A DNA stretch of 64,000 nucleotides from Paenibacillus auburnensis (GCF_927798115.1 NZ_CAKMMG010000002.1:186001-250000), one strand, 5' to 3'; positions 45,600-55,566 are shown, counted from the first letter of the stretch. The notes: generated from the letters alone by a model not told the origin. Program-made: numbers and translations.

Positions 45600-47918
45600 A
45601 TGAAACAATATTTGAAAATTGATGAATGGTCCATCATTGAAGAGTCCTTCGATCCGCAGACCCAGGAAATTTCCGAGAGCGTATTCAGCATCGGGAACGG
45701 CTATATGGGCGGCAGAGCGAACTTTGAAGAGCAGTACAGCGGCCACAGCCTGCAGGGCAGTTATATGGCGGGTGTATACTATCCGGACAAAACACGGGTT
45801 GGCTGGTGGAAAAACGGCTATCCGGAGTATTTTGCCAAAGTGCTGAACAGCACCAACTGGATCGGGATCAATATTGAGCTGGACGGTACTCCGCTCGATC
45901 TGGCTGCCTGCACGGTAAGCCAGTTCCGCCGTGTGCTTAATATGAAGGAAGGCACGCTGTCCCGCAGCTTCACCGCCACCCTTGAAGACGGCAAAGAGGT
46001 TCAGGTGGAGAGCATCCGCATCGTCAGCATGGCCCGCCACGAGATAGGCGCCATCCGCTATTCAATCATTCCGGTGAATTTTGCCGGACAGCTTACGATC
46101 ACTCCTTACCTCGACGGCGACATCAAGAACAAGGACTCCAACTATGATGAGAAGTTCTGGAACGAAGTAGAGAAGAAAAGCGAAGCAGAAGGCGGATACC
46201 TGACCCTCAAAACGAAAAAGCTCGATTTCCATGTGACTTCGGCGTTTGCCTACGACATTCTGGTCAATGGTGAAAAGCTTACAACGACACCTGAAGCAAT
46301 TGAGCAGGAGAAATACGTGGCTAGTAAAGTCAGCCTTGCGGTACAGGCCGGCGACCAGGTGGTTATTTATAAATATGCCGCCAATGTGACCTCCCGTAAT
46401 TACGGCCTCGGCCAGCTTGTAGACGCGGCCCATACCGCGCTAAACAGCGCCCGGGAAGCCGGATTTGTGACCCTTTTGACTGAACAGGCTGCAGCATGGG
46501 GCGACAAATGGAAGGAAAGCGACATTATTATTGAAGGAGATGTGTCAGCACAGCAGGCGATTCGCTTTAATATTTTCCAGCTTAATCAGACTTACACTGG
46601 CGAAGATGACCGGCTGAATATCGGGCCTAAGGGCTTCACGGGTGAAAAATACGGCGGCAGCACTTACTGGGATACCGAAGCGTATTGCGTGCCATTCTAT
46701 TTAAGTACAGCGGATTCCACCATTGCCCGCAATCTGCTGATCTACCGCTACAAGCATCTGGAAAAAGCCAAGGAAAACGCCCGCAAGCTCGGCTTCAAAA
46801 AAGGTGCGCTTTATCCGATGGTGACAATGAACGGCGAGGAATGCCACAACGAGTGGGAGATTACTTTCGAGGAAATTCACCGCAACGGTGCCATTGCCTA
46901 TGCTATCTACAACTATGTGAACTACACCGGCGACAAGGCTTACCTGGGCCAATACGGCCTTGAGGTACTGGTGGAGATCTCCCGCTTCTGGGAGGAACGT
47001 GTACACTATGTACCGCGCAAGGATCAGTATGTGATGCTCGGCGTAACCGGCCCGAACGAATACGAGAACAACGTTAATAACAACTGGTACACGAACCGGA
47101 TCGCTGCCTGGACCATGGAATATACACTGGAAGCACTGGCGTACCTGCAGGAAAATGAAAGCTCCCGCTATGCCGAGCTGGCAGACAAACTGGAGCTGGT
47201 TGAAAGCGAAACTGCCCAGTGGAATGAAATTATCAGCAAAATGTATTATCCGTCCGATGAAGAGCTCGGTATCTTCCTGCAGCAGGACGGTTTCCTCGAC
47301 AAGGAAATCATTCAGGTAAAGGATGTTCTGCCAGAGAACCTGCCGCTTAACCAAAAATGGTCCTGGGACCGTATCCTGCGTTCCTGCTTCATTAAACAGG
47401 CCGATGTGCTTCAGGGATTGTATTTCCTTGGCGACCGCTATGATCTGGATACTAAAAAGCGGAATTTCGACTTCTACGAGCCGATTACCGTTCATGAGTC
47501 CTCCCTCTCCCCTTGCATCCACGCCATTCTGGCTTGTGAGCTGGGCTACAAGGAAAAGGCTTATGAAATGTACCTGCGTACTTCGAGACTGGATCTCGAC
47601 AACTACAATAATGATACGGAAGATGGCTGCCATACCACCAGCATGGCGGGAACGTGGATGTCGATTGTACACGGCTTCGGCGGACTGCGCGTTCAAGCAG
47701 ACCGGCTGATCCTGAAGCCTTCCAATCCGGGACACTGGACTTCGTATTCGTTCAAAATCATGTTCCGCGGCTCACGGCTGAAGGTTATCGTTACTGATCT
47801 ACAGGTTACGGTTGTCAATGAAACCGATGTTCCGGCGGCACTTACGATTCATGGCAAGGAGTATACTGTGAACGGGCTAAGCAGCGTCACTGCTGAAGGC
47901 ACCCCGGTAACAGCATAA
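45600..47918 (+). CDS. malP: Maltose phosphorylase (GH65)
   Basis: 772 residues, GH65. It splits maltose with phosphate into glucose and beta-glucose 1-phosphate. An N-terminal beta-sandwich (about 1-280) is followed by an alpha/alpha barrel. The catalytic acid is E487 in TGPNEYENNVNNNWYTN. The phosphate-site region HESSLSPCIHAI and the barrel motif TYWDTEAYCVPFYL are present. Residues around the His-Gly loop (FGGLRVQADRL) fit maltose phosphorylase, though kojibiose or trehalose phosphorylase cannot be fully excluded; the neighbouring genes favour maltose. AAAAGGAGCC precedes ATG 45600. A terminator follows. Confidence 0.93.
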   Translation: MKQYLKIDEWSIIEESFDPQTQEISESVFSIGNGYMGGRANFEEQYSGHSLQGSYMAGVYYPDKTRVGWWKNGYPEYFAKVLNSTNWIGINIELDGTPLDLAACTVSQFRRVLNMKEGTLSRSFTATLEDGKEVQVESIRIVSMARHEIGAIRYSIIPVNFAGQLTITPYLDGDIKNKDSNYDEKFWNEVEKKSEAEGGYLTLKTKKLDFHVTSAFAYDILVNGEKLTTTPEAIEQEKYVASKVSLAVQAGDQVVIYKYAANVTSRNYGLGQLVDAAHTALNSAREAGFVTLLTEQAAAWGDKWKESDIIIEGDVSAQQAIRFNIFQLNQTYTGEDDRLNIGPKGFTGEKYGGSTYWDTEAYCVPFYLSTADSTIARNLLIYRYKHLEKAKENARKLGFKKGALYPMVTMNGEECHNEWEITFEEIHRNGAIAYAIYNYVNYTGDKAYLGQYGLEVLVEISRFWEERVHYVPRKDQYVMLGVTGPNEYENNVNNNWYTNRIAAWTMEYTLEALAYLQENESSRYAELADKLELVESETAQWNEIISKMYYPSDEELGIFLQQDGFLDKEIIQVKDVLPENLPLNQKWSWDRILRSCFIKQADVLQGLYFLGDRYDLDTKKRNFDFYEPITVHESSLSPCIHAILACELGYKEKAYEMYLRTSRLDLDNYNNDTEDGCHTTSMAGTWMSIVHGFGGLRVQADRLILKPSNPGHWTSYSFKIMFRGSRLKVIVTDLQVTVVNETDVPAALTIHGKEYTVNGLSSVTAEGTPVTA

Positions 47919-47927
47919 CTTCTTCAT

Positions 47928-47960
47928 GCCCCGGAGGCTTCAGCGCTTTCGGGGCTTTTT
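47928..47960 (+). terminator. Terminator of malP
   Basis: GCCCCGG and CGGGGC arms with a TTTTT tail follow the stop codon by 9 bases. Confidence 0.85.
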
Positions 47961-48007
47961 ATGTAAGCTGAACGTTTAATAACATCAGCAAAAGCCCAGG
48001 CTTCGGG

Positions 48008-48160
48008 GAATATTTGGACTTCCGACCGCTGTTCATTTCTACCTTAGGGATTTGCCGTGACTACAGAGAATGTTTGGACTTCCGGCCGCTGTTGTCTGCA
48101 GATTTCTTTATTTGTACCGCTGTTAGCGGTGGAAATCCGCAGACAAAGGCGGACGCTATC
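48008..48160 (-). repeat. Long palindromic intergenic element (copy B), with a 60-base-period direct repeat
   Basis: TTGTCTGC-GATTTC (48092-48106) pairs with GAAATC-GCAGACAA (48132-48146); an inner CCGCT/AGCGG hairpin sits in the loop. In reverse orientation, GCGTCCGCCTTTGTC and the following CGGAT match copy A at 19 of 22 bases. A 26-base segment (48008-48033 and 48068-48093) is repeated with 24 identities. Confidence 0.8.
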
Positions 48161-48312
48161 GCTCCTACAGTTCCAAAATTCCCTTCCGCCACTTTTCCCT
48201 AGATATTAATTTCCAATAGCCCCTTCCGCCCTCCTTGCTGATTAATATTAAAAGTGTTCAGCTTAGATTGTTTATGTAGGTAAAATAAAACAAAACAAAG
48301 GAGCTAATAGAT

Positions 48313-50001
48313 ATGAACAGAGCCTTTTGGAAAGAAGCCGTAGTCTACCAGATCTATCCCCGGAGCTTCCAGGACAGCAACGGAGACGGAATTGGAGATC
48401 TGCAGGGCATTATCTCCCGGCTGGATTACCTGCAGAAGCTAGGTGTCGATGTGGTCTGGCTGTCCCCGGTCTACAAATCGCCGAACGACGATAACGGGTA
48501 TGACATCAGTGATTACGAGGATATTATGGATGAATTCGGTACCTTGCGCGACTGGGAAGAGCTGCTGGCCGGGCTGCATGAGCGCGGCATTAAGCTGATG
48601 ATGGATCTAGTCATCAACCACTCCTCCGATGAGCATGCCTGGTTCGCGGAATCCCGTTCCTCCAAGGACAATCCTTACCGCGATTACTATATTTGGCGTC
48701 CGGGCGGTCCAAATGGCGAGCTGCCGAACAACTGGAGCTCGATCTTCAGCGGACCGGCCTGGGAGCTGGATGAGGCTACCGGTGAATACTATCTCCATCT
48801 ATTCTCTCGCAAGCAGCCTGACCTCAACTGGGAGAATCCGCAGCTGCGCGAGGCGCTGCATAAGATGATTGCTTTCTGGCTCGACAAAGGAGTAGACGGG
48901 CTGCGCATGGACGTTATCAATATGATTTCCAAAGTAGAAGGTCTGCCTTCGGCTCACCACGAAGGGCTGGCTCCCGGTGAGCTGGCCGGCGGCGGCGAAT
49001 ATTATATGAATGGCCCGCGCGTCCATGAATATTTGCAGGAAATGAACCGTGAAGTGCTGTCTAAATACGATGTCATGACGGTTGGCGAAACGCCCGGAGC
49101 CAGTGTGGAAGATGCTATTCTATACACGGACGAAGACCGCCATGAGCTGCAGATGGTGTTCCAGTTCGAGCATATGGACGTCGATTCCGGCCCGGGCGGC
49201 AAATGGAATGTGATCCCTTGGACGCTGAAAGGCCTGCGCGAGATTCTGCACAAATGGCAGGTCGGCCTCGCTGACCGCGGCTGGAACAGCCTCTACCTGA
49301 ACAATCATGACCAGCCTCGGATGGTCTCGCGGTTCGGCAATGACGGGGAATACCGGGTCATCTCTGCTAAGATGCTTGCTACCCTACTGCACACGCTGAA
49401 GGGTACGCCATACATTTATCAGGGTGAAGAAATCGGGATGACGAACGTCAAATTCCCGCTGCTGGAAGATTATAAAGATATCGAAATACTGAACATGTAC
49501 CGGGAAAAGGTCACTGAAGGCGGCGCTGATCATGATTCGATTCTGCAGGCGATCCACATCAAAGGCCGTGACAATGCGCGCACACCGATGCAGTGGGATG
49601 CTACGGACAATGCCGGCTTTACCGAAGGGACCCCTTGGCTGAAGGTTAATCCGCGCTATACAGAGATCAATGTTGAACAGGCGCTGGCCGATTCGGATTC
49701 AGTCTTTTATTACTATCAGAAGCTGATCGCCCTGCGCAAAAAACATCTCATTATGGCTTACGGCGATTACGAGCTGCTGCTGCCTGAGCATGAGGATATC
49801 TATGCCTACACCCGTACGCTGGAGGATGAACAATGGCTGGTATTGCTGAATTTCAGCGAGACTCCACAGACAGTAGAGCTTCCTGCAGAGCTGGCCGCCG
49901 TAAAAGAAACCATTATCGGCAATTATCCTGACGAGCCGTCCGCCGGAGATCGGGGAACGCTGCGCCCTTATGAAGCCAGAGTCTACCGTTTAGGGAACTG
50001 A
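48313..50001 (+). CDS. Oligo-1,6-glucosidase / alpha-glucosidase (GH13_31)
   Basis: 562 residues, a cytoplasmic GH13 enzyme. It begins WKEAVVYQIYPRSFQDSNGD, typical for oligo-1,6-glucosidases. Catalytic residues are D200 (DGLRMDVINMI), E259 (TVGETP) and D333 (NNHDQPR). The residue after the nucleophile is Val, the state associated with alpha-1,6 (isomaltase-type) specificity; maltases have Thr or Ala there. It would split isomaltose or panose made when pullulan and branched dextrins are degraded. A GGAG-containing ribosome binding site precedes ATG 48313. The promoter region contains the palindromic element B. No operator is seen directly upstream. Confidence 0.92.
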   Translation: MNRAFWKEAVVYQIYPRSFQDSNGDGIGDLQGIISRLDYLQKLGVDVVWLSPVYKSPNDDNGYDISDYEDIMDEFGTLRDWEELLAGLHERGIKLMMDLVINHSSDEHAWFAESRSSKDNPYRDYYIWRPGGPNGELPNNWSSIFSGPAWELDEATGEYYLHLFSRKQPDLNWENPQLREALHKMIAFWLDKGVDGLRMDVINMISKVEGLPSAHHEGLAPGELAGGGEYYMNGPRVHEYLQEMNREVLSKYDVMTVGETPGASVEDAILYTDEDRHELQMVFQFEHMDVDSGPGGKWNVIPWTLKGLREILHKWQVGLADRGWNSLYLNNHDQPRMVSRFGNDGEYRVISAKMLATLLHTLKGTPYIYQGEEIGMTNVKFPLLEDYKDIEILNMYREKVTEGGADHDSILQAIHIKGRDNARTPMQWDATDNAGFTEGTPWLKVNPRYTEINVEQALADSDSVFYYYQKLIALRKKHLIMAYGDYELLLPEHEDIYAYTRTLEDEQWLVLLNFSETPQTVELPAELAAVKETIIGNYPDEPSAGDRGTLRPYEARVYRLGN

Positions 50002-50116
50002 CAGCCTGTCCTCTAATCGGTTATACTTTGGAAACGAACCTGTCATTAATGAGCACAGAATAACAGGACTGGTCACTCATGGCATGATAGGATGAAGTCA
50101 AAGGGAGATGGCACAT

Positions 50117-50977
50117 GTGGAATGGCTGATCCGAATGAAGGAAGCCCTGGATTATATGGAGAGGAAAATGACAGAGACGCTGCGTATCGAGGATATCGCG
50201 AAGATTGCTCATGTGTCTCCATTCCATTTCCAACGCATGTTCAGTATGCTGACCGGCTTTACGTTGGCAGACTATATCCGTAAGCGCAGGTTGACCCTGG
50301 CCGCCCAGGAGCTGGCCAGCTCAAAGATCAGAGTGCTGGATGTGGCGCTGAAATACGGATATGATTCTCCGGAGTCGTTCGCCAAGGCGTTCCGCAAGGC
50401 ACACGGATTGTCACCTTCTGCCGCGCGCGAACCCGGGGTGCAGCTAAAAGCGTTCCCCCGCCTCTCTTTCCATCTATCATTGAAGGGAGATCAGGAAATG
50501 GACTACAAGATCGTGGAGAAACCTGCTTTTACCGTTATCGGCAAATCAATGGAGGTTACCACCCGGGACGGGGAGAACTTTCGCAGAATCCCGCTGTTCT
50601 GGACAGAATGCAACGCGGATGGTACTTCGGACCAACTGATTCAGCTTGCTGCGGACAAAAATTGGCTCGGCATCTGTATGAGCATGGACATGGAGAAGGA
50701 ACTGCTGTCTTACTGGATCGGAGTAGAAGCAGAGGCTGCCGCTGACCCGCAGGGCTATGAAACTGCCGTTGTTCCAGCGGCTAACTGGGCGGTATTCACT
50801 TCAACAGGCCCGATGCCGCATGCCATCCAGAACGTCTGGGAGCGGATTTTTCAGGAATGGTTCCCGGGGACTGGTTATGAGCATGCTGGCGGGCCGGAGT
50901 TCGAGCTCTATCCTCCCGGCGATCCGCAAGCTGACGATTATGTATGCGAAGTGTGGATTCCTGTCGTTAAGAGATAA
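50117..50977 (+). CDS. AraC family regulator with GyrI-like effector-binding domain
   Basis: 286 residues. An N-terminal AraC domain (about 1-105: MEWLIRMKEALDYMERKM, ASSKIRVLDVALKYGYDSPE) is followed by a GyrI-like/AraC-E-bind domain (about 125-286: YKIVEKPAFTVIGKSMEV, VCEVWIPVVKR). This architecture (SoxS-like head, Rob-like tail) binds small hydrophobic effectors and often controls multidrug or stress genes. The start is taken as GTG 50117, 9 bases after AAGGGAG; an ATG at 50108 would sit directly on that site. Confidence 0.88.
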   Translation: MEWLIRMKEALDYMERKMTETLRIEDIAKIAHVSPFHFQRMFSMLTGFTLADYIRKRRLTLAAQELASSKIRVLDVALKYGYDSPESFAKAFRKAHGLSPSAAREPGVQLKAFPRLSFHLSLKGDQEMDYKIVEKPAFTVIGKSMEVTTRDGENFRRIPLFWTECNADGTSDQLIQLAADKNWLGICMSMDMEKELLSYWIGVEAEAAADPQGYETAVVPAANWAVFTSTGPMPHAIQNVWERIFQEWFPGTGYEHAGGPEFELYPPGDPQADDYVCEVWIPVVKR

Positions 50978-51010
50978 GCAGTATGCCTAACGGCAATGCA
51001 GTATACGGTC

Positions 51011-51041
51011 AAAGACTATCCGCCACGGGTAGTCTTTTTTT
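51011..51041 (+). terminator. Rho-independent terminator
   Basis: AAAGACTA and TAGTCTTT enclose an 11-base loop, followed by a T tract. Confidence 0.8.
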
Positions 51042-51153
51042 CTATCAGATCATTATTTTTTATTTTGAGATTCGCCATAGGCTTGGTATAATAAACAGAT
51101 TATATGGCTTATATATGCATATTGTCATCTGAGATTCGGTGAAGGAGAAACTC

Positions 51154-51999
51154 ATGTCTATCGTAAAAATCTTTTCAGACAGCACTTCCGATTTGCCGCA
51201 AGGCTGGAAGGAAACGTATGATATCGGCATCATTCCGCTGTATGTGGTGTTTCAGGACGGCACTTACAAGGATGGTGTGGATATTACACCAGAGGAAGTC
51301 TATCAAAGGGTTGCTGCGGGCGGAGCTTTGCCGAAGACCGCTGCACCGTCACCAGCTGATTTTATCGCGGCTTTCGAGCCGGTCATTGCCAGCGGCGGGG
51401 ATGCCGTATACGTCGGCCTCTCCTCTGCTTTATCCTCTACATATCAGAATGCCCTGCTGGCTGCAGGTGAATTTCCGGAAGGACGCGTCCGGGTCGTAGA
51501 CTCCGAGACGTTGTGCGGGGGCATCGCACTGCTCGTCATGAAGGCTGCCCGGGCAGCCGTTAAAGGCCACAGCAGCGCCGAAATCGCCGCCATGCTGGAG
51601 CAGTGCCGCAGCCGGGTCGAGACGGAATTCGTCGTGGATACACTGGACTACTTATATATGGGCGGCCGCTGCTCGGGGATGCAGAATTTTATCGGCAGCC
51701 TGCTGAAGATCCGGCCCGTATTACGGCTGATTGACGGTGCCATCGTGCCGGTAAGCAGAGTCCGCGGGAAGAAGGAAAAGGCCGTGGAACAAATGCTACA
51801 GCATGCACTCTTGAATGCCAAAACAATGGATAAAGAGCTGCTGATTGTAGCCCATACTCTGGCCGAAGAGGATGCCAAATTTCTGGAGAAGGCGTTGCGG
51901 GAACAAACTGACGTCGAAGAAATTGCTGTCATCCATGCCGGATGTGTTATCGGCAGCCATTGTGGCCCGGCCACTGTAGGACTCATGTACATGCATTAG
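51154..51999 (+). CDS. DegV family fatty acid-binding protein
   Basis: 281 residues, DegV family. Members bind a fatty acid and act as FakB subunits that hand it to the kinase FakA. The motifs are VKIFSDSTSDLPQGW, TAAPSPADFIAAF and GLSSALSSTYQNA, then the VDTLDYLYMGGRCSG block. ATG 51154 is 8 bases after AAGGAG; the earlier in-frame ATG at 51139 precedes that site. Cytoplasmic; no fakA is near. Confidence 0.92.
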   Translation: MSIVKIFSDSTSDLPQGWKETYDIGIIPLYVVFQDGTYKDGVDITPEEVYQRVAAGGALPKTAAPSPADFIAAFEPVIASGGDAVYVGLSSALSSTYQNALLAAGEFPEGRVRVVDSETLCGGIALLVMKAARAAVKGHSSAEIAAMLEQCRSRVETEFVVDTLDYLYMGGRCSGMQNFIGSLLKIRPVLRLIDGAIVPVSRVRGKKEKAVEQMLQHALLNAKTMDKELLIVAHTLAEEDAKFLEKALREQTDVEEIAVIHAGCVIGSHCGPATVGLMYMH

Positions 52000-52027
52000 T
52001 GTATTGTTACTTTTTTAGGTCTGCCCA

Positions 52028-52068
52028 AACCAGCAGGCTGCGGGACTTCCGCGGCCCGCTGGTTTTTT
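52028..52068 (+). terminator. Terminator of the DegV gene
   Basis: AACCAGC and GCTGGTT with inner GC pairs, followed by TTTTTT. Confidence 0.8.
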
Positions 52069-52099
52069 ATGTGCACCTGCTCACCTCCGCACACATAAG

Positions 52100-52146
52100 A
52101 AAAAAGCTGTCCGGCAGCCTATTCTATGGCAGCCTGGACAGCTTTT
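52100..52146 (-). terminator. Terminator of the PAS histidine kinase gene
   Basis: AAAAGCTGTCC and GGACAGCTTTT form an 11-bp stem, with TTTTTT on the minus strand. Confidence 0.85.
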
Positions 52147-52152
52147 CGGCTC

Positions 52153-53790
52153 TCAATATGGCATTGTCTCCGCTTCCATCTCTTCCTTGACGAAGGGTAG
52201 CATAAAGCGGAAGATGGAGCCCCGGCCCTCTTCACTCTCCACAAAGATGGTTCCGCCCATTAGCTCCACAAGCTGCTTGCAGATGGCGAGGCCCAGGCCC
52301 GTCCCCCCATATTTGCGGTTAATAAACGGATGCAGCTGCGAAAAGGACTGAAACAGCAGGTTCAGCTTGCTGTCGGCAATGCCTACGCCCGTATCCCGAA
52401 CCGAAAACTCCAGCAGATATTCCTGAGAACCCGGCAACGGAATATTCTTCACTGACAAGGTTACACTTCCCCGCTCAGTGAATTTCAGGGCATTCCCGAC
52501 CAGATTTACAATGATCTGCCGCAGCCGGCTGGGATCGGTGGTCACTGCTTCAGGGACACTGGTATCCGCCCACCAGCGCAAGGCCAGCTTCTTCTCCTCT
52601 GCCTTTGGCGTGAACAGGTCAATAACATTCTCCAGCATTTCGCGCAGATCGAAAGTCTCAGACTGCAGTGGCATCTTCCCTGCTTCCATCTTGCTGAAAT
52701 CGAGAATATCATTCAGGATCTGTAGAAGACTATAACTGCTGCTCCGAAGAATTTCCGCATAGCTGCGCTGCTCCTCCTCAAGCTCTGTCTCCAGCAGCAA
52801 ATCGGCCATTCCGATCATCCCGTTCATTGGAGTCCGGATTTCATGGCTCATCATCGCCAGGAAATCTGATTTGGCCTGGGCTGCCTGCTCTGCCGATTCC
52901 TTCGCCTGAAGAATCTCCCGCTCGTTCGTAATATCACTGAAGGATACCACTACCCCGCAGATGTTACCGTTGTCCAGCAGCGGTGCAATCCGGTAATTGA
53001 CGAAAAAACTCGTGCCGTCCTTACGCCAGAAAATCCCATCGTTCTTGCTGCGGGTAATCCCGTCTTCCAGCGTACTCCGGAGCGGACTTTCTATCAGGGA
53101 GTAGAGGGTAACGTTGCTGCGGATATGCTGAATCTGATCCATTAGATGAACTCCGGCCAACTCTGAGGCGTCATAGCCCAGCATATCCGCACCTTCACGG
53201 TTAATAAAAATCGTACGCCCCTCTGTATCGAGTCCGAATATCCCAGCCGATACGGAATTCAGAATCAGGCTCAGCCGCTTATCTTCAGCCATTTCAAGTA
53301 TTAGCTCTGGCAGTTTCGGATCTCCTGATTCAAGCTCCGCCTGCTCTTCCCTCCCGGTTTCACGTCCGGCTGCCGCCAACTGACTGAGCCAGTCCAGCAG
53401 CACTCCGGGGAGCAGAGCGGAACGGTCATGATGAATAATTGCGAATACACCAGCGATGCCTTCCGCAGATTTTAACGGAACATAGGAAATAGTGCAGGGA
53501 ACGGATTCACCTTGGATATCTTCGTCCACAAGTTCAAAGCTGGAGGTCATCCCTTCGAGGGCTGCAGCAAAATGCGCTTCACCGGGGAGTATCCGGGGGA
53601 ACTCTTTCCCGTTTGCACGGATACGCGCCAGTCCGCCAGCGTCTGCAGCGCTCCAAGCACGGTTACTGTCGACGTAGTTTCCCTGCCTGTCGAGCACAAT
53701 AATCCAATCAGGATGATGATCGTATAACGCTTTATAAGCGCTTTCCTCAGAAAGCACCCTGCCCAAAATGGCAGCCCAGTCTTTATGCAT
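52153..53790 (-). CDS. Cytoplasmic sensor histidine kinase with two PAS domains
   Basis: 545 residues and no membrane helix. A first PAS domain (about 15-125: [17 protein letters not shown]) and a second with PAC (about 170-290: [33 protein letters not shown]) are followed by HisKA (phospho-acceptor H316 in [16 protein letters not shown]) and HATPase_c (NALKF box, [17 protein letters not shown]). The body resembles hybrid kinases but lacks a receiver domain. No response regulator is adjacent, so it may feed the sporulation phosphorelay (like KinA/KinE) or another orphan regulator; this is inference. GAAGGAG precedes ATG 53790. Confidence 0.88.
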   Translation of the reverse strand: MHKDWAAILGRVLSEESAYKALYDHHPDWIIVLDRQGNYVDSNRAWSAADAGGLARIRANGKEFPRILPGEAHFAAALEGMTSSFELVDEDIQGESVPCTISYVPLKSAEGIAGVFAIIHHDRSALLPGVLLDWLSQLAAAGRETGREEQAELESGDPKLPELILEMAEDKRLSLILNSVSAGIFGLDTEGRTIFINREGADMLGYDASELAGVHLMDQIQHIRSNVTLYSLIESPLRSTLEDGITRSKNDGIFWRKDGTSFFVNYRIAPLLDNGNICGVVVSFSDITNEREILQAKESAEQAAQAKSDFLAMMSHEIRTPMNGMIGMADLLLETELEEEQRSYAEILRSSSYSLLQILNDILDFSKMEAGKMPLQSETFDLREMLENVIDLFTPKAEEKKLALRWWADTSVPEAVTTDPSRLRQIIVNLVGNALKFTERGSVTLSVKNIPLPGSQEYLLEFSVRDTGVGIADSKLNLLFQSFSQLHPFINRKYGGTGLGLAICKQLVELMGGTIFVESEEGRGSIFRFMLPFVKEEMEAETMPY

Positions 53791-53889
53791 AGCCCAACTC
53801 CTTCACTGCTCTGAACCTGCTATTGTTATTCCGTAAATGCGGAAATTCTCTATATATGTAGAAATTCCTGAATTAAAATCTATTATAGC

Positions 53890-53940
53890 AAAAAAACCGC
53901 TTGTGGTCGCCAAGAAAACACAGGCGCCAAGCGGTTTTTA
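53890..53940. terminator. Bidirectional terminator
   Basis: AAAAACCGCTTG-TGG-CGCC pairs with GGCGCCAAGCGGTTTTT, with A and T runs on either side. Confidence 0.8.
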
Positions 53941-53966
53941 CGGGTATTTTGGACTATCCTTTCAGA

Positions 53967-54665
53967 TTATGCAATGTCCTGATGTTCAATGTTGCGGATG
54001 GACAGATAAGCAACAGCCACACCAACCAGTCCGAGAAATAAAGAGACGCCTACTTGGTTGCCCAGCCGGAACTGGCCAAAGTTGGAGGATAAGACGCTTG
54101 CGAGCAGGACAGCGGACACGATGGTAGCCGGTACTGACTTTTTGCGTAGTCCGAAGAACAATGGAATCAGCCCTATCCCTGCTGAATATACCGCATCCGA
54201 AGCAGCCATAGTAATCTGCGACGTAATCAGCTTCAGTGTCACTTCTCCCGTGACAGCATCCATGAAGTAGTGATTGAAGCCGACGAGAGCAGCACTTATC
54301 AGCACATTGGACACGAAGACGGTAATCAGAATGAAGAGCGACACAATAATGAGTTTGGCTGCCATCAGCTTTTTGCGCGGGATCGGGTACATGAAGAGTA
54401 CAGCCACTGTGTTATTTTTATACTCATCAATGACCAGCTTGCTGATCAGAACAGAACCGAAAATCAGAAAAGTAACTTTTACAAATATATGCACACCATC
54501 AAATACATCGGCATAGGTAATGAATTCGCCGGCATCGTCTATTCCTGTGAATGCGATAAGAATCATAAACAGCAGAATCACCAGATCGGTGATCAGCACA
54601 GCCCGAAACAGATTAATTTTATTTTTGCGCATTTCAAGCCGGATTAGTTTAAGCAACGACTTCAC
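53967..54665 (-). CDS. ABC-2 type permease, bacitracin/lantibiotic-immunity type
   Basis: 232 residues with six predicted membrane helices (about 18-40, 62-82, 105-128, 145-165, 178-198, 205-222). It starts MKSLLKLIRLEMRKNKINLF and keeps the NNTVAVLFMYPIPRKKLMAA segment of BcrB/LanE-type permeases. The partner ATPase gene overlaps it by 17 bases. With the two-component genes upstream it forms a self-regulated peptide-antibiotic response module (inference). Confidence 0.85.
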   Translation of the reverse strand: MKSLLKLIRLEMRKNKINLFRAVLITDLVILLFMILIAFTGIDDAGEFITYADVFDGVHIFVKVTFLIFGSVLISKLVIDEYKNNTVAVLFMYPIPRKKLMAAKLIIVSLFILITVFVSNVLISAALVGFNHYFMDAVTGEVTLKLITSQITMAASDAVYSAGIGLIPLFFGLRKKSVPATIVSAVLLASVLSSNFGQFRLGNQVGVSLFLGLVGVAVAYLSIRNIEHQDIA

Positions 54666-55566
54666 CCCCCATCAGTTCTACAAAATAGTCTTCCAGCGAA
54701 TGATGCTTCTTGTTCAGACTTTCCAGCTCCACATTAGCCGCTGTGAGTGCCTTACTCAGCTCAAGCTGCGGAATCGGGTCGTAGATCCGGACCGTGCGGG
54801 GACCCATCACTTTGATGTTGCCCAGTCCCAGCGTATGGGTAAGCACATATACCGCCTTCGTGCTCTCTTCTGTAACCAGCTCAATATAGTCAGTATCCCG
54901 GCTGCGGATCGTATCCATTGCGACTTCTTCCAAAAGCACCCCATCGCGGATAAGGCCGATCGTATCGGCGATCTGTTCAATTTCACCCAGGATGTGGCTG
55001 GAGATCAGCAGTGTCATCCCGTATTCACGGCTCAGCATGCGGAATACCTCGCGCAGCTCCTTAATCCCCAGCGGGTCCAGCCCGTTGATCGGCTCATCCA
55101 GGATCAGCAGCTCCGGCTTCGTCATCACGGCTCTGGCAATGCCCAGGCGCTGCTTCATTCCCAGAGAGAACTGCTTGACCGGCTTTTTGTCGATGCCTGT
55201 GAGCTTCACCAGCTCCAGCGCTTCCTTCATCGCTTTGGGGTCATAATAGCCCATATACTCTCCGTGCAGCTCCAGGTTTTCTTTGGCCGTCAGCTTATCA
55301 TAGAACACCGGATATTCTATAATACAGCCCATACGCTTGAGCATCTCGTAAGAACGCTCAGTCATCTTTTCGCCGAAAAATTCAATCTCGCCCGCAGTCG
55401 GTTTGACCAGATTGGTCATCATTTTCATCACGGTTGTTTTGCCGGCCCCGTTCGGTCCCAAAAAGCCGTAGATCTCACCCTGCTTGATATTCATATTCAC
55501 GTTATTCACGGCTTCCTTGCCCTCGTAAACCTTGGTTAAGTCCCATGTCCGTAGTATGGTTGTCAT
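54649..55566 (-). CDS. ABC transporter ATPase, BcrA-like
   Basis: 305 residues. Walker A is GPNGAGKTT, the Q-loop is YPVFYDK-type, the signature is FSLGMKQRLGIARAV and Walker B is LLILDEPINGLDP. The C-terminal extension (about 215-305) is the type found in BcrA and lantibiotic-immunity F proteins. It energises the permease encoded next. The start ATG 55566 has a GGGG-rich ribosome binding site. Confidence 0.9.
   Translation of the reverse strand: MTTILRTWDLTKVYEGKEAVNNVNMNIKQGEIYGFLGPNGAGKTTVMKMMTNLVKPTAGEIEFFGEKMTERSYEMLKRMGCIIEYPVFYDKLTAKENLELHGEYMGYYDPKAMKEALELVKLTGIDKKPVKQFSLGMKQRLGIARAVMTKPELLILDEPINGLDPLGIKELREVFRMLSREYGMTLLISSHILGEIEQIADTIGLIRDGVLLEEVAMDTIRSRDTDYIELVTEESTKAVYVLTHTLGLGNIKVMGPRTVRIYDPIPQLELSKALTAANVELESLNKKHHSLEDYFVELMGGEVVA

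Noticed and set aside
48008..48160. Insertion sequence remnant
   Set aside because: No transposase fragment and no target-site duplication could be recognised; the size fits a small palindromic element better.
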